NCBI GenBank assembly: GCA_005408345.1
Contig: SEMN01000146.1
Span: 1,026,919 to 1,090,918, forward strand
Source: Macquaria australasica
Lineage: Eukaryota > Chordata > Actinopteri > Centrarchiformes > Percichthyidae
Direction: 5' to 3'
Length of the DNA stretch: 64,000 nt
Shown: positions 39,101 through 53,600 of the stretch, one piece after another
Layout of the letters: the number at the start of each line of letters is the position of its first letter
Numbering within the stretch: the stretch's first letter is position 1
Position numbers and translations under genes: made by a program
The notes under the pieces: generated by a model
What the model saw: only the letters and a program-made list of their open reading frames with translations
What the model was told of the DNA's origin: nothing
The model's database searches: none

Positions 39101-42100
39101 TTTAATGGACAGATACTAATGTCGAACTATTTCTTTATTTAGTGAACTTTAGAGGTGCTTCTCAGCGAATTTTTTCATTGCCCCCAGTCTGTATGGTAAG
39201 CAAGGCTAACTGCCTCTTGGCCCTAGCTACATAACAAGAGTGGTGTCAATCTTCTCATCTAATTCTGAATGTGAAAGTGAATAAGTGTATTTCTCACAAT
39301 GTCAAACTATTCCTTTAAGCATTGATCAAACTGATTGAGTGTACACTTAAATCAGAGATGCCAGCAGATGTTACTGTGTTTTGTGTCTGAGGGGAAAACC
39401 TGTAAACAGGTAAGACATTTCTCCAGCCCAGAGGTGATCTTGCTGTATGAGAAAATCAATCAATTTCTCTCTGAACAAAGGAGCCTAAATTTTTGTAATG
39501 ACAAGATGTATGCTCCCTCTAGTTGAGCACACCAGGCCCACTGAAGTCGCTGTACAGCACTGACATTTCCACAGTGAACATAATCACAACAGTTGTTTAA
39601 CTTGCCTTCACTTTTTACACAAAGGGACTGATTTCAGAATCGCTGTATTTTGCTGAGAAAAACTTTTGAAAATCATATGTTTATGTGTGTGTACAAAACT
39701 CTTACTAGTGCCATTCATCTGAGCTGTAAGGGTAAAGTATAAACACAACAAACACTGATTCAAAGAAAAAAACTGTTTCAAAACAAGTCATTTTTGTTTA
39801 GCCTTCTTTACAGTGTAAAACTGAATTAATTTGTTTTGCTAGACTGTCATGTTATTTTCTTTCTAGCAGTCCTGTGGTGAATTCTTCTAAGATTATTTTA
39901 TGGAAGAATTACTGCATATGACTGAGAAAGAAAATGAATGTGTTCCAAGGATTTTCCATACTTTGTTTTTTTTACTTTGACTTTGCTACTTTTGGTGTTT
40001 TTCTTCCATCTCTATATGGATATGTCTTTGTCATTAGGGATTTGCAGGTGACCTGATGGTGAGGAACATTCAGCTAAAGCATTCTGGGAAGTATGTGTGT
40101 ATGGTACACACTGAAGTTGACACTGTTTCAGCAGCAGCAGACATACTTGTCAAAGGTATGCCTCTTCCTCCTTTTTTACACTGCTTGTCATTGTATAGAA
40201 CTCTCTATGGAGGTTTTCAGTGTTTTGTTTTTTTTGTGGAGTGTGTGTGTCCCTTAGGATTATGACACACATATATTTACTTTATCACCAAGATGTCATT
40301 TTCAGACATTCAGAGAAAAACAGATTGAATAGACTTTCAGATTGACAACCATGAACGTTTTGAAATTTCAGAATTATTCAGTTTTTAACCCATGGGCTCT
40401 GTGATCATTACACTTCACTTTAAGAGATACAGGTAAATTACCCCAAAAGCTTCAGGGCTATCCAGCTTCATGCAAGACAAAAAACTTTTTCTAAAGTAAG
40501 TTTTCAAAATAAAACACCATATATTCTTTTACATTGAAACTTAAGTATCTTAAATAACTTTATATTTGAGGTGGATGTGCTAAGCATCAGCAATCAAGGG
40601 TTCCACCTGACTTTTGACAGATTATTTTAGAGTTGCAGCATTCTTTCTAGTTTGGCAGTTACTAATGAGAATTATGTGATCCTTACTCAAAAAGGTTACA
40701 ATATTACTTGTTGAACATTTGTTATATATGGCTGTCACTTCTGTTCAATCCTGGTGCCATCCTCTGAGGTGGGTGACAAGCTAATTTTACTGTAAGGCAG
40801 TTGCATTTTACATAAAGTGCATTTCCAGTCGCCTGTTTTTATTTTTATGCCCATTTTCAATTTGAGCATAAAAAATCTGAGTGGAAATGCCAGAAAAAAA
40901 GTCAAAATATCATGAAAAGTTTTTACGCTTGACTGAGGTGGAAAAGTTGGTGTATCGATAAAAGAGAAATGCGATGGAAACAAACTTAGTGAATGAATCC
41001 TGACGTACATGAAGCAAATGGTTAAAGGTTCGCTGAAGCTTCTGCTGTGTGGAGCGATGAGGAGACTGTAAAGTTGTAATCACTATATGAAATGAATGCC
41101 ATATTTCTGTCGCGTTTTCTACATGGTTTCCCACCATTTGATGTTTGACTGGCGCTCTTTTAATTATGTCATCTTGTTGTGGCAGAAACCTGACTGTAGT
41201 CAGCAAACACCTAACTTTATTTTTATTTTTTTTTTACATATATGGTCTATGGTTCTAAAATTTACACTTGTCAGATGGTTTGGTATCATGATTATCTTCT
41301 CAGTACAGCTCACTAGTTTTCCCCACTTTGTGTTATCAAAAAGAAAAATAATAGCCTAGTTTACTGATAGGGCAACATGGCATGCAATTGGTCAAACAGA
41401 CAATGCATTTTAGGGACGCCAACCGCAAGAGTGAAAGACACAGCTTGTTGCTCTTATACACTATAAATTTAAAGTTACATGGTAGGATTTTAATGGCTGA
41501 TACATATATTTTGACTTATGTTGTAATCACAAAGACAAGTCCTGAAAGTGGCAGTGAAAGGCCCAGTGCACTACAGTATGCTCCAAAAAGGTCATGGAAT
41601 ATAAATTGGAGGGGTGTGGTGATTCATTATTATGTTCTCAGCCACTCACACTATTGTGTCAATCACACCCATGATCGAAATACATAACCATATGTTGAGG
41701 AAAATCCAGGCCAGCCTCACCAAGTAGTAAAATAATACTCTTTTCTGGGAGGTTCAGACTGGCAAAGCATGGCATCAAGAGTCTGTAGCCAAAGTCAGAT
41801 GGTGCAGCTTTTACATACGGATTGTATGTTTCTGTATACATAATCTGAAACCAAGCATTGTTGATACCCAGTGATCTTCTTCTAGCAGCAGGTAGTCCCG
41901 CTGAGGGCTCAGTGCTACTTTTGCAGATTTGTGGGCTTAGCAGAAAATCTCATGTCAGTTACCCAAGTCCCAGCCTGTTTGTTTGATCTCATGTTGCTGC
42001 CTTTGCTAATTTCAATGAGATCCCAATGGAAAATGCTGCCTTGTTTTTCCAAATCCCTGGTCATTAATGGTATCTTGATTTCTCTTCTTTTGGTTGGGCA

Positions 42101-45100
42101 ACCAGGCTCCATAAGGAGAGCTTTTTCTTTCTGAGTGAAGACACACGTCTCCAGGAGCAAAATAAGGCACATTTCTGAATGTTCCTCTCACTTGACAATA
42201 CTTCATCATACACACTGTGATTTTATTCATAGTTTAAAAATCATATAACTTTTTTCATGGCCAGGGAAGTGATAATGTTATATCACAAACAACACCTCAC
42301 TGGCCTCATATATAAGTAAACTGATACAGTAGATGGTCTCACCTGACTTTGTAGTGAACTGTACTATTCAATGTATTGATTAGACTGGCACTCCCAATAG
42401 AACCAATTATGTCTCCACTAGCCCTGAATTGATGTTGTTAGCTGAGTTATGAATCACTTAACACCTGGGGTGGGATCTGAGTCTGCCATACTTACCTGAA
42501 GTGATTACTTTTTTTTGTGTGTGTCTTTTTTTTGGCTGCTGTTGTGCGGTGAGGCTGATGCAGGTGTCTGTTCTTGTTTCTGGGTGTTGCAGGACCTCCT
42601 GGTGCCCCGGAGGGCCTGGTGGTGACTGACATTACTGACACCACTGTGCAACTGTCCTGGGGCTCTGGACCTGACAACCGCAGTCCTGTTACCATGTACA
42701 TGGTACAGGCCAGGACCCCCTTCTCTATAGGCTGGCAGACTGTGAGAACAGGTAACAGATGCACCACCATCAATTAATGCAAGTCAATACTGAGAAATTA
42801 CACTGTAATATGTGAGTCTACGGTGATTTAGGAGACTTTACTCTCGCTCTCAGATGCATTGCTTGCAACAGAGAATATTATGCTTATCCTCATATATGTA
42901 ATTGGATGGACAAAGTATTAGAAACATATGTATCTCTGTTGATAAAGGGTGAAATGACATTAGAAGCCTGTATTACAGCTTATTAAAACTGCCTTTATGC
43001 GTATTATGTACTTTTTTTGCCCTTTCCACTTTTTCTGTGATAGAGTTGTTTTTTCCTTTTACCTGTGTAGTATCAAGTTCATATTCCTTATACTACATAT
43101 TACTTACCAGAATGTTTGGCAGAAATTCATTAAAGGTTGATTAAGTGAAATGCCCTTTTTTCCTCATACCTAAATTCATTTCATCCTTCCGTAAGATTAC
43201 AGTTTTATCTGAAAGACACTGATTTAACCTGTTAAAAATCAAAAACAATCTTTTTACATTGGCAAAGGTCCAGACGATCAAATCCAGTAAAATATTTAGT
43301 CCAAAACACATTATTATAAATATCCACGGACAGCTGTTGCGTCATTTCAAATTAGCTGGCAGATATGCATAATCTTTCATGTATTCTCTGTCAAAACGCC
43401 GGTTCGCATGTAAACTATGGATGTATTGTAAGAACTGGATACCGGACCCAAAGATGGCGCCTATTCAGTCCAGTAAGAATTGCTCGCCTGGCGCATACAC
43501 CGAAAAAGTTTCTAGCTTCCGGGTTTACTTCCGGGTTATGCGGCCCACTGAATATGCGCAGTAGTGTTTCCCCCCGCTGGCCCTGCCTGTGAGTTCCCGT
43601 TGGTCCACAGACTTTACATTGTGAAGACGTCACAGATTTTTAAATTGCTTTTTTCAGCTCAAGGAAAGTTTTACAAATATAAAACCTCCATGGATCAAAA
43701 ATGCATAATAGAAAGAGTCATTATTGACCTGGTTTGCAGTTGGAGGTGTCCTGTCAACATTTTTACAGACGTCTCTTTTACATTGGTGGCCTATGGGAAC
43801 AATGCTTTTTGGGCCGCAGAGGAATTTCTCGCTGTAATACCACGAGTGGCCACTGGAAAAAAGTGGAAGCAAGGATGAGCGGCGGCTCCCTATCCAGGTC
43901 TTATTATACATCCATGATGTAAACATTGCCAATCGTTGTATCAAAATGGTGACTGCACTCTGACCTTTTGATTGACGACACATGCATACGACCAATAGGA
44001 GCTTCCATGTCTCCTACGATAGCCAACGAGAGTCTGAGTTGAAAGGATGGGTCTGACCATCTTCTTTCTTGTAAAGGGCAAGCCAATCGCAACCGAGTGT
44101 GCCGATGATTGGCACTTCTTATAGCCAATGAAATTCCGAACACGAGGATATGCTGCTTCCGTGGGTAATTTCAAACCTCAAACCCAAAACTAGTAAATAT
44201 GAGCGTAATTTAGTCTCAAAAAGGGAAAAATGCACTATAACTAATATAATACAATACTTATACATATAAATATAAACTTATAATAATATAGGTGTTACCT
44301 TTCATTAGAGCCCAAAATATAAATGTTCAAGACTTTTAGCCTTTTTATTCTAGTTATGTTACCATGGTTACCAAGAGTCATTTTTGGAAAACGCATAAAC
44401 ATACTCTTAGAAAAACGTGTAAAATATTCATTTTCTGTGGTATTGTTATCAGATTTGAATTTGGACTAGGTAATGCTTCATGATGTGGTCCCATTGTGTT
44501 TTCCAGCTAATAAGTCCCAGCATAGTCATCTGCAGGCATCTGTTTGCAATAAAAATATTCAGGCGGAAATAAAAAACCTTCTTCTTCAGTGTTCAAATTT
44601 ATATTGCTCAATCCCAGTAGCACTTATAGTGATTCTGACTGTTCAGATTGTTACCTTTCAAAAGAGCCCAAGGTCATGCATGTACCCCAAATGGTTCAAG
44701 AAAAACTTTCAGTTTCCTTTGGGTGTCTTGGATAGGCGTTTTTCACAGAAGCAGTAAGAGGTTAAAACATAACAAGCTGATTCCAGGAAAATGTTTAGCT
44801 TGTTAATTCTATTTATTATTTGCATTTATGTGTAAAATTGCATTGTGAGATGCAGGCATTGCTGTGCAATATCCACAAAAATTGCAGAAGGTGTCGAGTT
44901 GGTGGACTGGTTACACCCTGAATGTACTGTAGTTGGATTTGTAATAAAAGATTTACACGTTACCATTTCATTTTGATTTAACTCACTGGTTTGTGAAATG
45001 TTTTTTTATTTGTTGAAGACAAAATGTGGAATATGCCTCAGTAAAACACAAAAACACGAAAACATATCTCAATTCTAAATTCTTTAATCCTAGTTCCTGA

Positions 45101-48100
45101 TTCTGTGCCTGGACAGATGATGCATGCAACAGTGAAAGATTTGAACCCCTGGGTGGATTATGAATTCAGGGTGGTGGCAATCAACAGTGTTGGTGTTGGA
45201 GAACCCAGCACGCGATCAAAACAGATTCGAACCAAAGCAGCAGGTATCCACTCAATTTGTTTTTTCTCTTCATAACAAATTAATCAGTCCCACTTGGAAA
45301 ATGTAATTTCACTGTTTGCTTCAGTGCTCCCTGTGATGTTACTCATTTCAAATCTGTTGTCCGTTTTCATGCCAATACTTTGATTACTCAGTCACATGCA
45401 ATATAAGTGGAAAATTAATCACGCTTTTAAGTATCAACACTGTGCTTGTGTGTGTCAGTACTGTGGAACTTGTGCCAAGATTAAGTAATAGACCTATCCG
45501 CAAACCTGCAAGGACATGAAAATGTCTATTTTGAGCTGGTTAGCTGAGTAATTCCATCCCGCTGGTTGAATTACAAGGGAACGAGTTTCCAGTTGTGCCT
45601 CACACATTGGGCTGACATGAATGGTGATGCCACTGTCACCAAAAACTTAATTCCTTTTCTGTGTGATTAAAACCGTTTTGTGTAAATAAGAAGCTCTACA
45701 GAGTGGCTTTGATCACCTCATTCAAATCTGTGCGGTTTAACAGAATCCTCTTCACCTGCTTTAGACATAACAGTCCACAGCAAGGGATGACTAAGTTTCC
45801 TTTGTGCCTGTTTAGTTCCCAAGGTTGCACCAGTTAATGTGAGTGGTGGCGGAGGAGCTCAAGGAGAACTTGTCATCATGTGGGAGGTAAGAGGATCATG
45901 GGCATTTTTGAGTGGGCATTCATTGTGACATAGCATTCTTTGAATCTTTTGACGAGAATGGACTTTGGGCAGAGTTACTGTGTCTGCAGTGGTCTGGCTT
46001 CAGTGGAATGGCTTTTAATTAAAGGCAGAGCTTTTCTGATTTGCTGACTGCTGACTCCCCCTGTTGTGTAAATCAAAATGGAGATACAGAGCTAGTGCAA
46101 ATTTCATAAATCTAGAATTACGTGACAACTTTACATTTTTTGGACGTTTTTCAAAGTGCAAAAAAGATGCTGTATGTGCTCAATAGTTTGTTAGATATAA
46201 AACACTATTCCTACTTTACTTTTTTACAACTCCCTAATTAATTTCCTGCTCACAGTTGTTTGGGTCAAAGGCGGAACTTTTCTGTCCCTATCTCAGCCAG
46301 TTCCAGAGGAACAGCAGAGCGGAGAGGACTTTGGCTATGTCGTGGCTTTCCGCCCACTTGGCAGCAGCACCTGGATCCAGACAGTGCTGGCATCACCTGA
46401 TGCATCGAGATATATTTACAGAAACGACAGCATCGCACCCCTGTCCCAATTTGAAGTGAAAGTGGGAGTCTACAACAGCATGGGAGAGGGGCCGTTCAGC
46501 CGTGTCGTCACAGTGTTTTCTGCAGAGGAAGGTGAGTGTGTTCACCTGTTAATTCAAGAAAATGCATGCTTTCACTCTTAATTGCAAATATGCATAATTC
46601 ATGATCTATCCTATTTAGAGCCCTCTGAGGCGCCATCAAGAGTATGGGCCCGCGCTGTGTCAGCCTCTGAGATTGAGGTGTACTGGGAGCCAATTCCCCC
46701 TGGGTCCAACAGCGAGAAGATCATTGCATATGAGGTATGAAAAAGAAAAGTTGAAATAATAGTGCTTCAAGAAATATTCAAACAAGGAGTAGACATTAAT
46801 CCCAGAATGACTGACAGTACAATAAGCTGGCATTCATTTGAATATAACTGCCGATGGCAACAACGTGGAAATATTCTGACATTAAAATACTGCATGTGTT
46901 GGAGCAGCAGATTCTTCACAAGCTAATCTAGGGGATAGCTGTTCAACTCTGCAAAAGACCTCAACACCAAGGCTGTCTGAGAGCTGCAACTCAAAAAAGA
47001 AAAGAAGTGTGAAAACCATACATCACCATTCACTACAACAAACACTCTCCTGGGATTTGGCTGTGGAAAACCTAGATAAAAATAAAATTCTCTCCTAATC
47101 CCCAGATATTTTACATGGTAGGGTACGCCCAGGTGGCCTGACCTCTGCTGAGAAGCTTTGAGGTCATTGCCAGTATTAGGTACACACCTTGTTATAAAAC
47201 AGGTATTTGGTCCACCGTGATGATGTGTTTGGGAGCTAGACAGAGCAATTTAGCTGAGCTGAGACTAATGTTTACATGAATATTTGCTCTAATATAAAAA
47301 TATACAGCTCTGCAACAATATAAATGTATTTTAACAACTTCTTAATAAAGTTAAGAAAAACACATGTATTAAATATTTTATTATCTCACTGTAGGATTTA
47401 CATTATTGAAATAACAATAGACAATTTTTTTGCTTTAACTCATCATTATGAAGTTAATGTTGATTGCACAATGTAATGGCTATAAAATAATGACACTATT
47501 GGCGTTTAGACTGGTTTCCTATAAGCATCGCTTTCACTGTGCAATTCTGTCTGCCTACGGGTACGATCTGCCGGGGAAAAAGAAGGCTCGATTTACAGCA
47601 CAACGAAAGTGGGTCAACCATTGCACTGCGCAACCAAAACAGAAGAGGAATAGGGCTTTTATTTTCCGGTAGCTATTGGTAGCTATCCCCAGCTAGCGGA
47701 AATGACGGACGGTGGAGCAACCAGAGTAACTGTGAAGAGGGAGAGTGATAAAAATGAGGAAAAACAAGAGTGAACGTCGGACTGTCATTCACTTGATGGA
47801 GAGAGCTGCGGGACTTGAGAGGGCCTCTATCATAGCACTGAGATCGTGGATTCTTATGGTTATTTCTTGCTTTGGATCAGCCTGGCTACTGTCCAAAACG
47901 CTACTGCTAGCAGCCAGAAAACGAACCAATTCAATTCAATTTTATTTATGCAGCGCCAAATCATAACAGACGTTATCTCAGTGCACTATAGAGCAGGTCT
48001 AGACCGTAATGTCACTCTTTATATTACTATTAACAGACCCAACGATTTCCACCATGGGCAGCATTAGATGACAGTGCTTTCTTCTACTCCCCCTCCTCCC

Positions 48101-50574
48101 CTACGCCAACCTGTTGTAGTCACGTACACTCAAACTATGTTATTACTAAATATAAAATTATGACAATATCACTTTACCTCTTCTGTGATCATGCTTCTTT
48201 CTTCTCTTTTATTTCCAAAGTGGTGTTGATCGTTTCTTCACGGAAAATTGGAAACAAATGCAGTGTGTCCTGTGTTGTTGGTAGTAGCTAGCTAGGCTGC
48301 CACTTTAAACATTACATTATTAATTTTGCAGCTTCATATAACAAGAGTATGACATGTGGGTGGTATTCAATTCTCACAATGAAATTGTCCTTAATGTATC
48401 TAATTTAAGCTTAAATTGCCTCTCAAATCATGTTTTAGATCATTTGAATTGCAGAGGCAGGGCAGTGTGTCAACAAATGTGCTGTGCATGGCTGCTACAC
48501 ACACCCAGAAAGTCAGTTATGTTTCACTTTGCTTTCTAATTTGAGTAATATAGCAACAAAATATGCAGAAATGATCAAATATTATATTCTGGATGAACAG
48601 ATGCTGAGTCTGCTTTTAGAAAGTGATTTATTTCATATTTAGTAAGGTATTTAGTTTCTGAATTTCATCACTGTTGAATGCAAAGATTTGACATTAAATC
48701 ACACATGAAAGATGTTACACTACTTTAATGGAGGAGACATCATTCAATTTCAACTGATGTTTTAGTTAAGTAATGGATCAGGTCAGTACTCTACTGGTCA
48801 GTCAGTAGTAATAGTAATATCTACAATGTATGGAGCCTCCCTGGGGTCAGCTGAGAGAAAAAAAAAGAGCCTTGTGTGAATCTGTACTCTTGGATTCATA
48901 ATCTGTACCCACGGATTTGCAATCTCTGCCCACAGTTTTGCAGTCTGTGCCCACGGATTTGTAAACCGTGTGCACAGATTTGCAAACAACTTCTTTCTTC
49001 AGAGGACAAGGAATAGAGAAACCAAATCTGCCAAGTAGGCTAAGGGTAGATTTAATGCAATATTGTGTCTTGCATTGGACGTTTCATAGCTTTCATTGTG
49101 TAACATTGTATTTATTGTGCTTTTCACTCCAAAACCAACCTCCGTGGGCAAATTGCAAAACTATGGGCACAGATTATGAATCCAGGAGCACAGATCTGTA
49201 AACCGAGAGTACAGAATTACACATGGCTCTTTTTTTTTCCACAGCTGACCCCAGGGGGGCTCTGTAACAATGGGTGACATATCTGTGGGAAACACATGCG
49301 TGAATTTAGATGAACAGTTACAAGGCTTTTCCGACCCTACCTTAACCATTACTTGCTGAGATTTGATTAGATAACAAAGTTGCTTGGGTTGTAACAACAC
49401 AATATTGACCTTAACCATGTGCTTTTTGGTGTGACCCTGAGAAGTCAGGGCTAACACTGTTCTGGGGTGGGATTTCGGTCAGGTGCCCAGGAGACCATGT
49501 TTTTCCAGAGGATATGTCTCATTAAGGGCATCATTTATTTTGAGTGACAATATGACTCATTCCACTGCAATCAGACTGAGGGGGCAATTAAGTGGAGGTA
49601 TGCCAGTGGGTTGATGAGGTGGCATAATGACACACTTGGACTTGGTTAGACGAGATTTGAAGATATGCCCTTTTCCTAGTGTGAAAGACTGAACGTCCTG
49701 ACGTTTCATTGCCAATGTATCTGTGGAAGTTTGAAGACGAACATCTCAAGGTGTGGTGTGTAACATAGTAATTGCTGAAGTAAACAATATGTCTCAGTAT
49801 CACAAACAATCAGTCTTTCTAATAGTACAATGTAATGCAGTTTGTAACACAAGGACTGATTTGGCCTATTTAAGCCCATCTCTGCAGGCTACCACAGTCA
49901 TTTTCTTCCAACATGTCTGTGCCATAGATAGTTTTGTTTTCCCATGAGGGCATGTTCCCCACACATCCTGATGGTGTTCCTTCATCCCTCCAGTTGATTA
50001 GGTCCCTTCTAGCTGTCAGTGGAATGGCCACCAGGTACACTGACAACCTGACTACCGGCAATAACTGGTGGCCACTTGTGGGGCAGTGGAAATAAGCTGT
50101 AACCTCAAAGGTGACGTATTATCAATTCAATTCAATTCAGTTTTATTTATATAGCGCCATATCATAACAAAGTTATCTCAGGGCACTTTTTCGAATAGAG
50201 CAGGTCTAGGCCGACTCTTTATATTTACAGAGACCCAACAGTTCCCACCATGAGCAAGCACTAGATGACAGTGGCAAGGAAAAACTCCCTTTTAACAGGT
50301 AGAAACCTTAAACAGAACTAGGCTCTGGGTGGGCGGTCATCTGCCTCGACCGGTTGGGTTGACGGGGGAGGGGGGAGCGGGAGAGAGAGCAGGAGGAAAG
50401 AGAACATACAGCAGCACAATACAGTTCCACATAGAGATGTAAAGTAATAGTTGTAGTAATGGTATTGATGTTAATATTAATAGAAATAATACTAATAGCA
50501 ATATTATAATAGTAATACCAATAATAAGAGCAATAACAGTAATAGCAGCAGTGGGTGTAGAGCACAGGGGCAGC

Positions 50575-50614
<40 letters not shown>

Positions 50615-53600
50615 ACACAACTACAGGAAGAAGTTGAGTTAGTAATAAGCATTGATCGGATATGAGTGCGTACAGATGGAGAGGAAGAGGAGGAGAGAGG
50701 AGCTCAGTGCATCATAGGAAGTCTCCCGGCAGTCTAGGCCTATAGCAGCATAACTAAGGGGGGGCTCAGGGCTCACCTGAGTCAGCCCTACTATAAGCTT
50801 TATCAAAGAGGAAGTCTTAAGCCTACTCTTAAATGTGAGGAGGGTGTCTGCCTCCTGTACACAAACTGGGATCTGGTTCCACAGGAGAGGAGCTTGATAG
50901 CTTATCACATTTTTAAATTGATATGCAAAGGGAAATATAAGTTGTTGTTCATGTAGGTTATTCCATGAAAGGTAAAGTGAAGCAACTCCCCCTGCCAGGG
51001 TATCCCTGACACATAAAAACAAATGCGTTCATTGGGGTAAATCATCGGCCCGATTGGACTAGACTAGTTCCAGTAGCTCCTCACAGTAAACATGTAGAAC
51101 TGTCTCTGTAGAATTCATTACAAGTAACATAGTGGCTTATTGGGTAGCACTTAAGAAAAGCATACCTGCTTTTTCTGAGTCTCAAAAAATAGCTGGAATA
51201 CAAAGTTTTGTATCTGATGTCCTCAGGAAGAACTCCAGAAATAAACTCCTTCTGTAGTTGCTCCTGAACGTCCCAGAAGACGATGCCCTAGTGAGAGGCT
51301 AGTGAGTCCCTCACTTCGGCCTAAGAGGGTGGTAGACAGTGAAACTGGAGAGCATAGCCCATTCATAATGTCCTGTTCATACGCTCTGCCAGAACACAGT
51401 GCTTTGCCAAAATAGTGGAGCATTAGCAGCTAAAGAGACAGATATTTCCCTGTATTTTAGTTTTTTAGTGATGGGAATTAATAAGTGATCCCTATTTAGA
51501 ACCAGTTGCAAATGATTTGTTTCTGAAGAACTGTTTAGTGCAACACTACTGATTCCTCTGAAGTTTAATGTAAACAGTGGCTTAACACTAAGAAGAAGGT
51601 CTCCTGTACCCATGCTCTCTGAGTTTGTTTTCAAGTGGGACTTGAACCATGGGAGAAAATATGTTTCATTGTGTGGTCGCATTTTATCAAACAGATGTTT
51701 TTGCCTTGTTAGTTTTTGCTCTTTTGATGGATATTATCTATGTATATATATAAAAGCATTGATAAAAGAACAAATAAAGAATCAGGTTGGTAAGTAGAAA
51801 CATTACTGCAATCTGAACTGATGAAATCCTTCATCGATGCCCACTCCCAGAGGCTGAGCAGCCAGCTGTGGAGCAGAGAGCCTGGAAAGCTCTCGTATGC
51901 CTCTGCCAATCTGTCCCAGCAGGGTAGATCGGCCCCAAAAGGCTCACCATGCATTGTGGCCAAAGAATATCATTTAGGTATTGGTAGCAGTGCCTTTGAT
52001 TTTAGTGAAGTGTTCTCTAACATGTCTGCTTTAGGCCTTGTTCAGACTACCAGCCCAAATCCATTTTTTGGCATTTCCAGATTGTATTCAGATTGATTTT
52101 AGAAATGCGGGTTTTGCAAACCGGGACAAGCCACATTTAGAGGTGGTTTGAAATGTGATTCCAATCGGATTTCGACAGATGCATCTCAGTCCGTACGCTC
52201 TGGCCACTCTAAACGAATTTCAAAGTGTCTTTTGCAAAACTTGCAACATGACACACAACAATGACATCAAATCCAGTGACGGAAATGCATTAGAGTGGCT
52301 GTATACCTGCCTCCAGACAAACTCAGCGACGGAGGAGTTCTGCACTGCAACTTGACAGCGCGATTGTTTGGAGGGCAAGAGGATCTCCATTTCTCATGCT
52401 TCTGTGTCACCAGCGTACATAGTTACTGACACCCACGTCGTTACCATAGCAACCCATGCAGATAGGTTTGGGATGTCTGGACACACAAATCCGATGGTCC
52501 GATCTGACCACTTGCAAAAACAGTGCGGACCATCTATCTTAAAGATCTGATTTGACAAATACACATTAAAGTCAGCCTTGACAAGTAGATGAGGAGTGGT
52601 GTGTCCACATGGCCCTTTTATAGAAATTGTTACATTTAAACCACACCAATAGCAGATGAGGAAAAGTAACTTTAAACTCTAGTACTTACAAAAAAACACC
52701 ATCTACATTTGGCTGCAGATTTGAGGTGCCGTACAGTCACATCTTACCTAACTGCACCACCATGAGAACAAAACTGTTTTCGTCTTGAAGATACCATCTC
52801 TCCTCAGTTTGTCATATACCACTTTGATTGGAACAGCTGTCTGAAAGGTATGAGAGAAGTAATGTGACTGTCTGAGAGGATAATGACTCATCACCACACC
52901 CTTCAATTTTCTCCCACTTCACCCAACCTTTTGGTTCATAGCACTGCATTACCTATATGAAAATAGCAGGAGCACTTGGATAAGCCTTTCATTGACTGAA
53001 TGCACAAGACCTAAATATAGCTCAAAGTGTTAACAGAGTGAGCAACTATAGAATACTTCAGCAAACTCCACCTCCACCTCACTTTGAATGCAAACTTTTG
53101 GAGGCTGTCTGCATCACCATTAACACTATACACCACTATTAAAGTCTCTGACCATGGCAGGATTAACCTGACAAAAGTGTTGTGCCCTCTTGCCCTAGCC
53201 CTAAGACTGCATTCAGGCAGAATCCCTCTCTTTCAACCTTCTTTGAGCATGTGTTTAGATTCTTAGCAGAGGTGTTGTAAAAAACTGTTGTAAACTTCTT
53301 CTGCCCAGGTATTTTAGCATTTTTCCAAGTGCTGGGAAAACTGCTACAATTAAACCGCTGGTGGAAAAAAAACATCCTAGATGCATATGTTATCAGCAAC
53401 TCCAGGCCCTGTCGCTAATCTGCCTTTTCCAAGCAAGATCCATGAAAACCTGTGTGCAGCCAATTGAATAAGTACCTACTCTCAAACCATCTGTTGGACA
53501 TTTTTATGTCTGGTTTTCCTGTCTCGTGTTAGGGTCATAAATGGTCTCCCTATGAATACAGATTCTGACAAGCTCCTTATCCTTGTACTCCTCACTCCCA

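Noticed and set aside
41382..42230. Clusters of overlapping open frames on both strands as hidden genes
   Set aside because: They sit inside a contactin intron, are under 105 codons, and lack domains, splice sites or coding-like composition.
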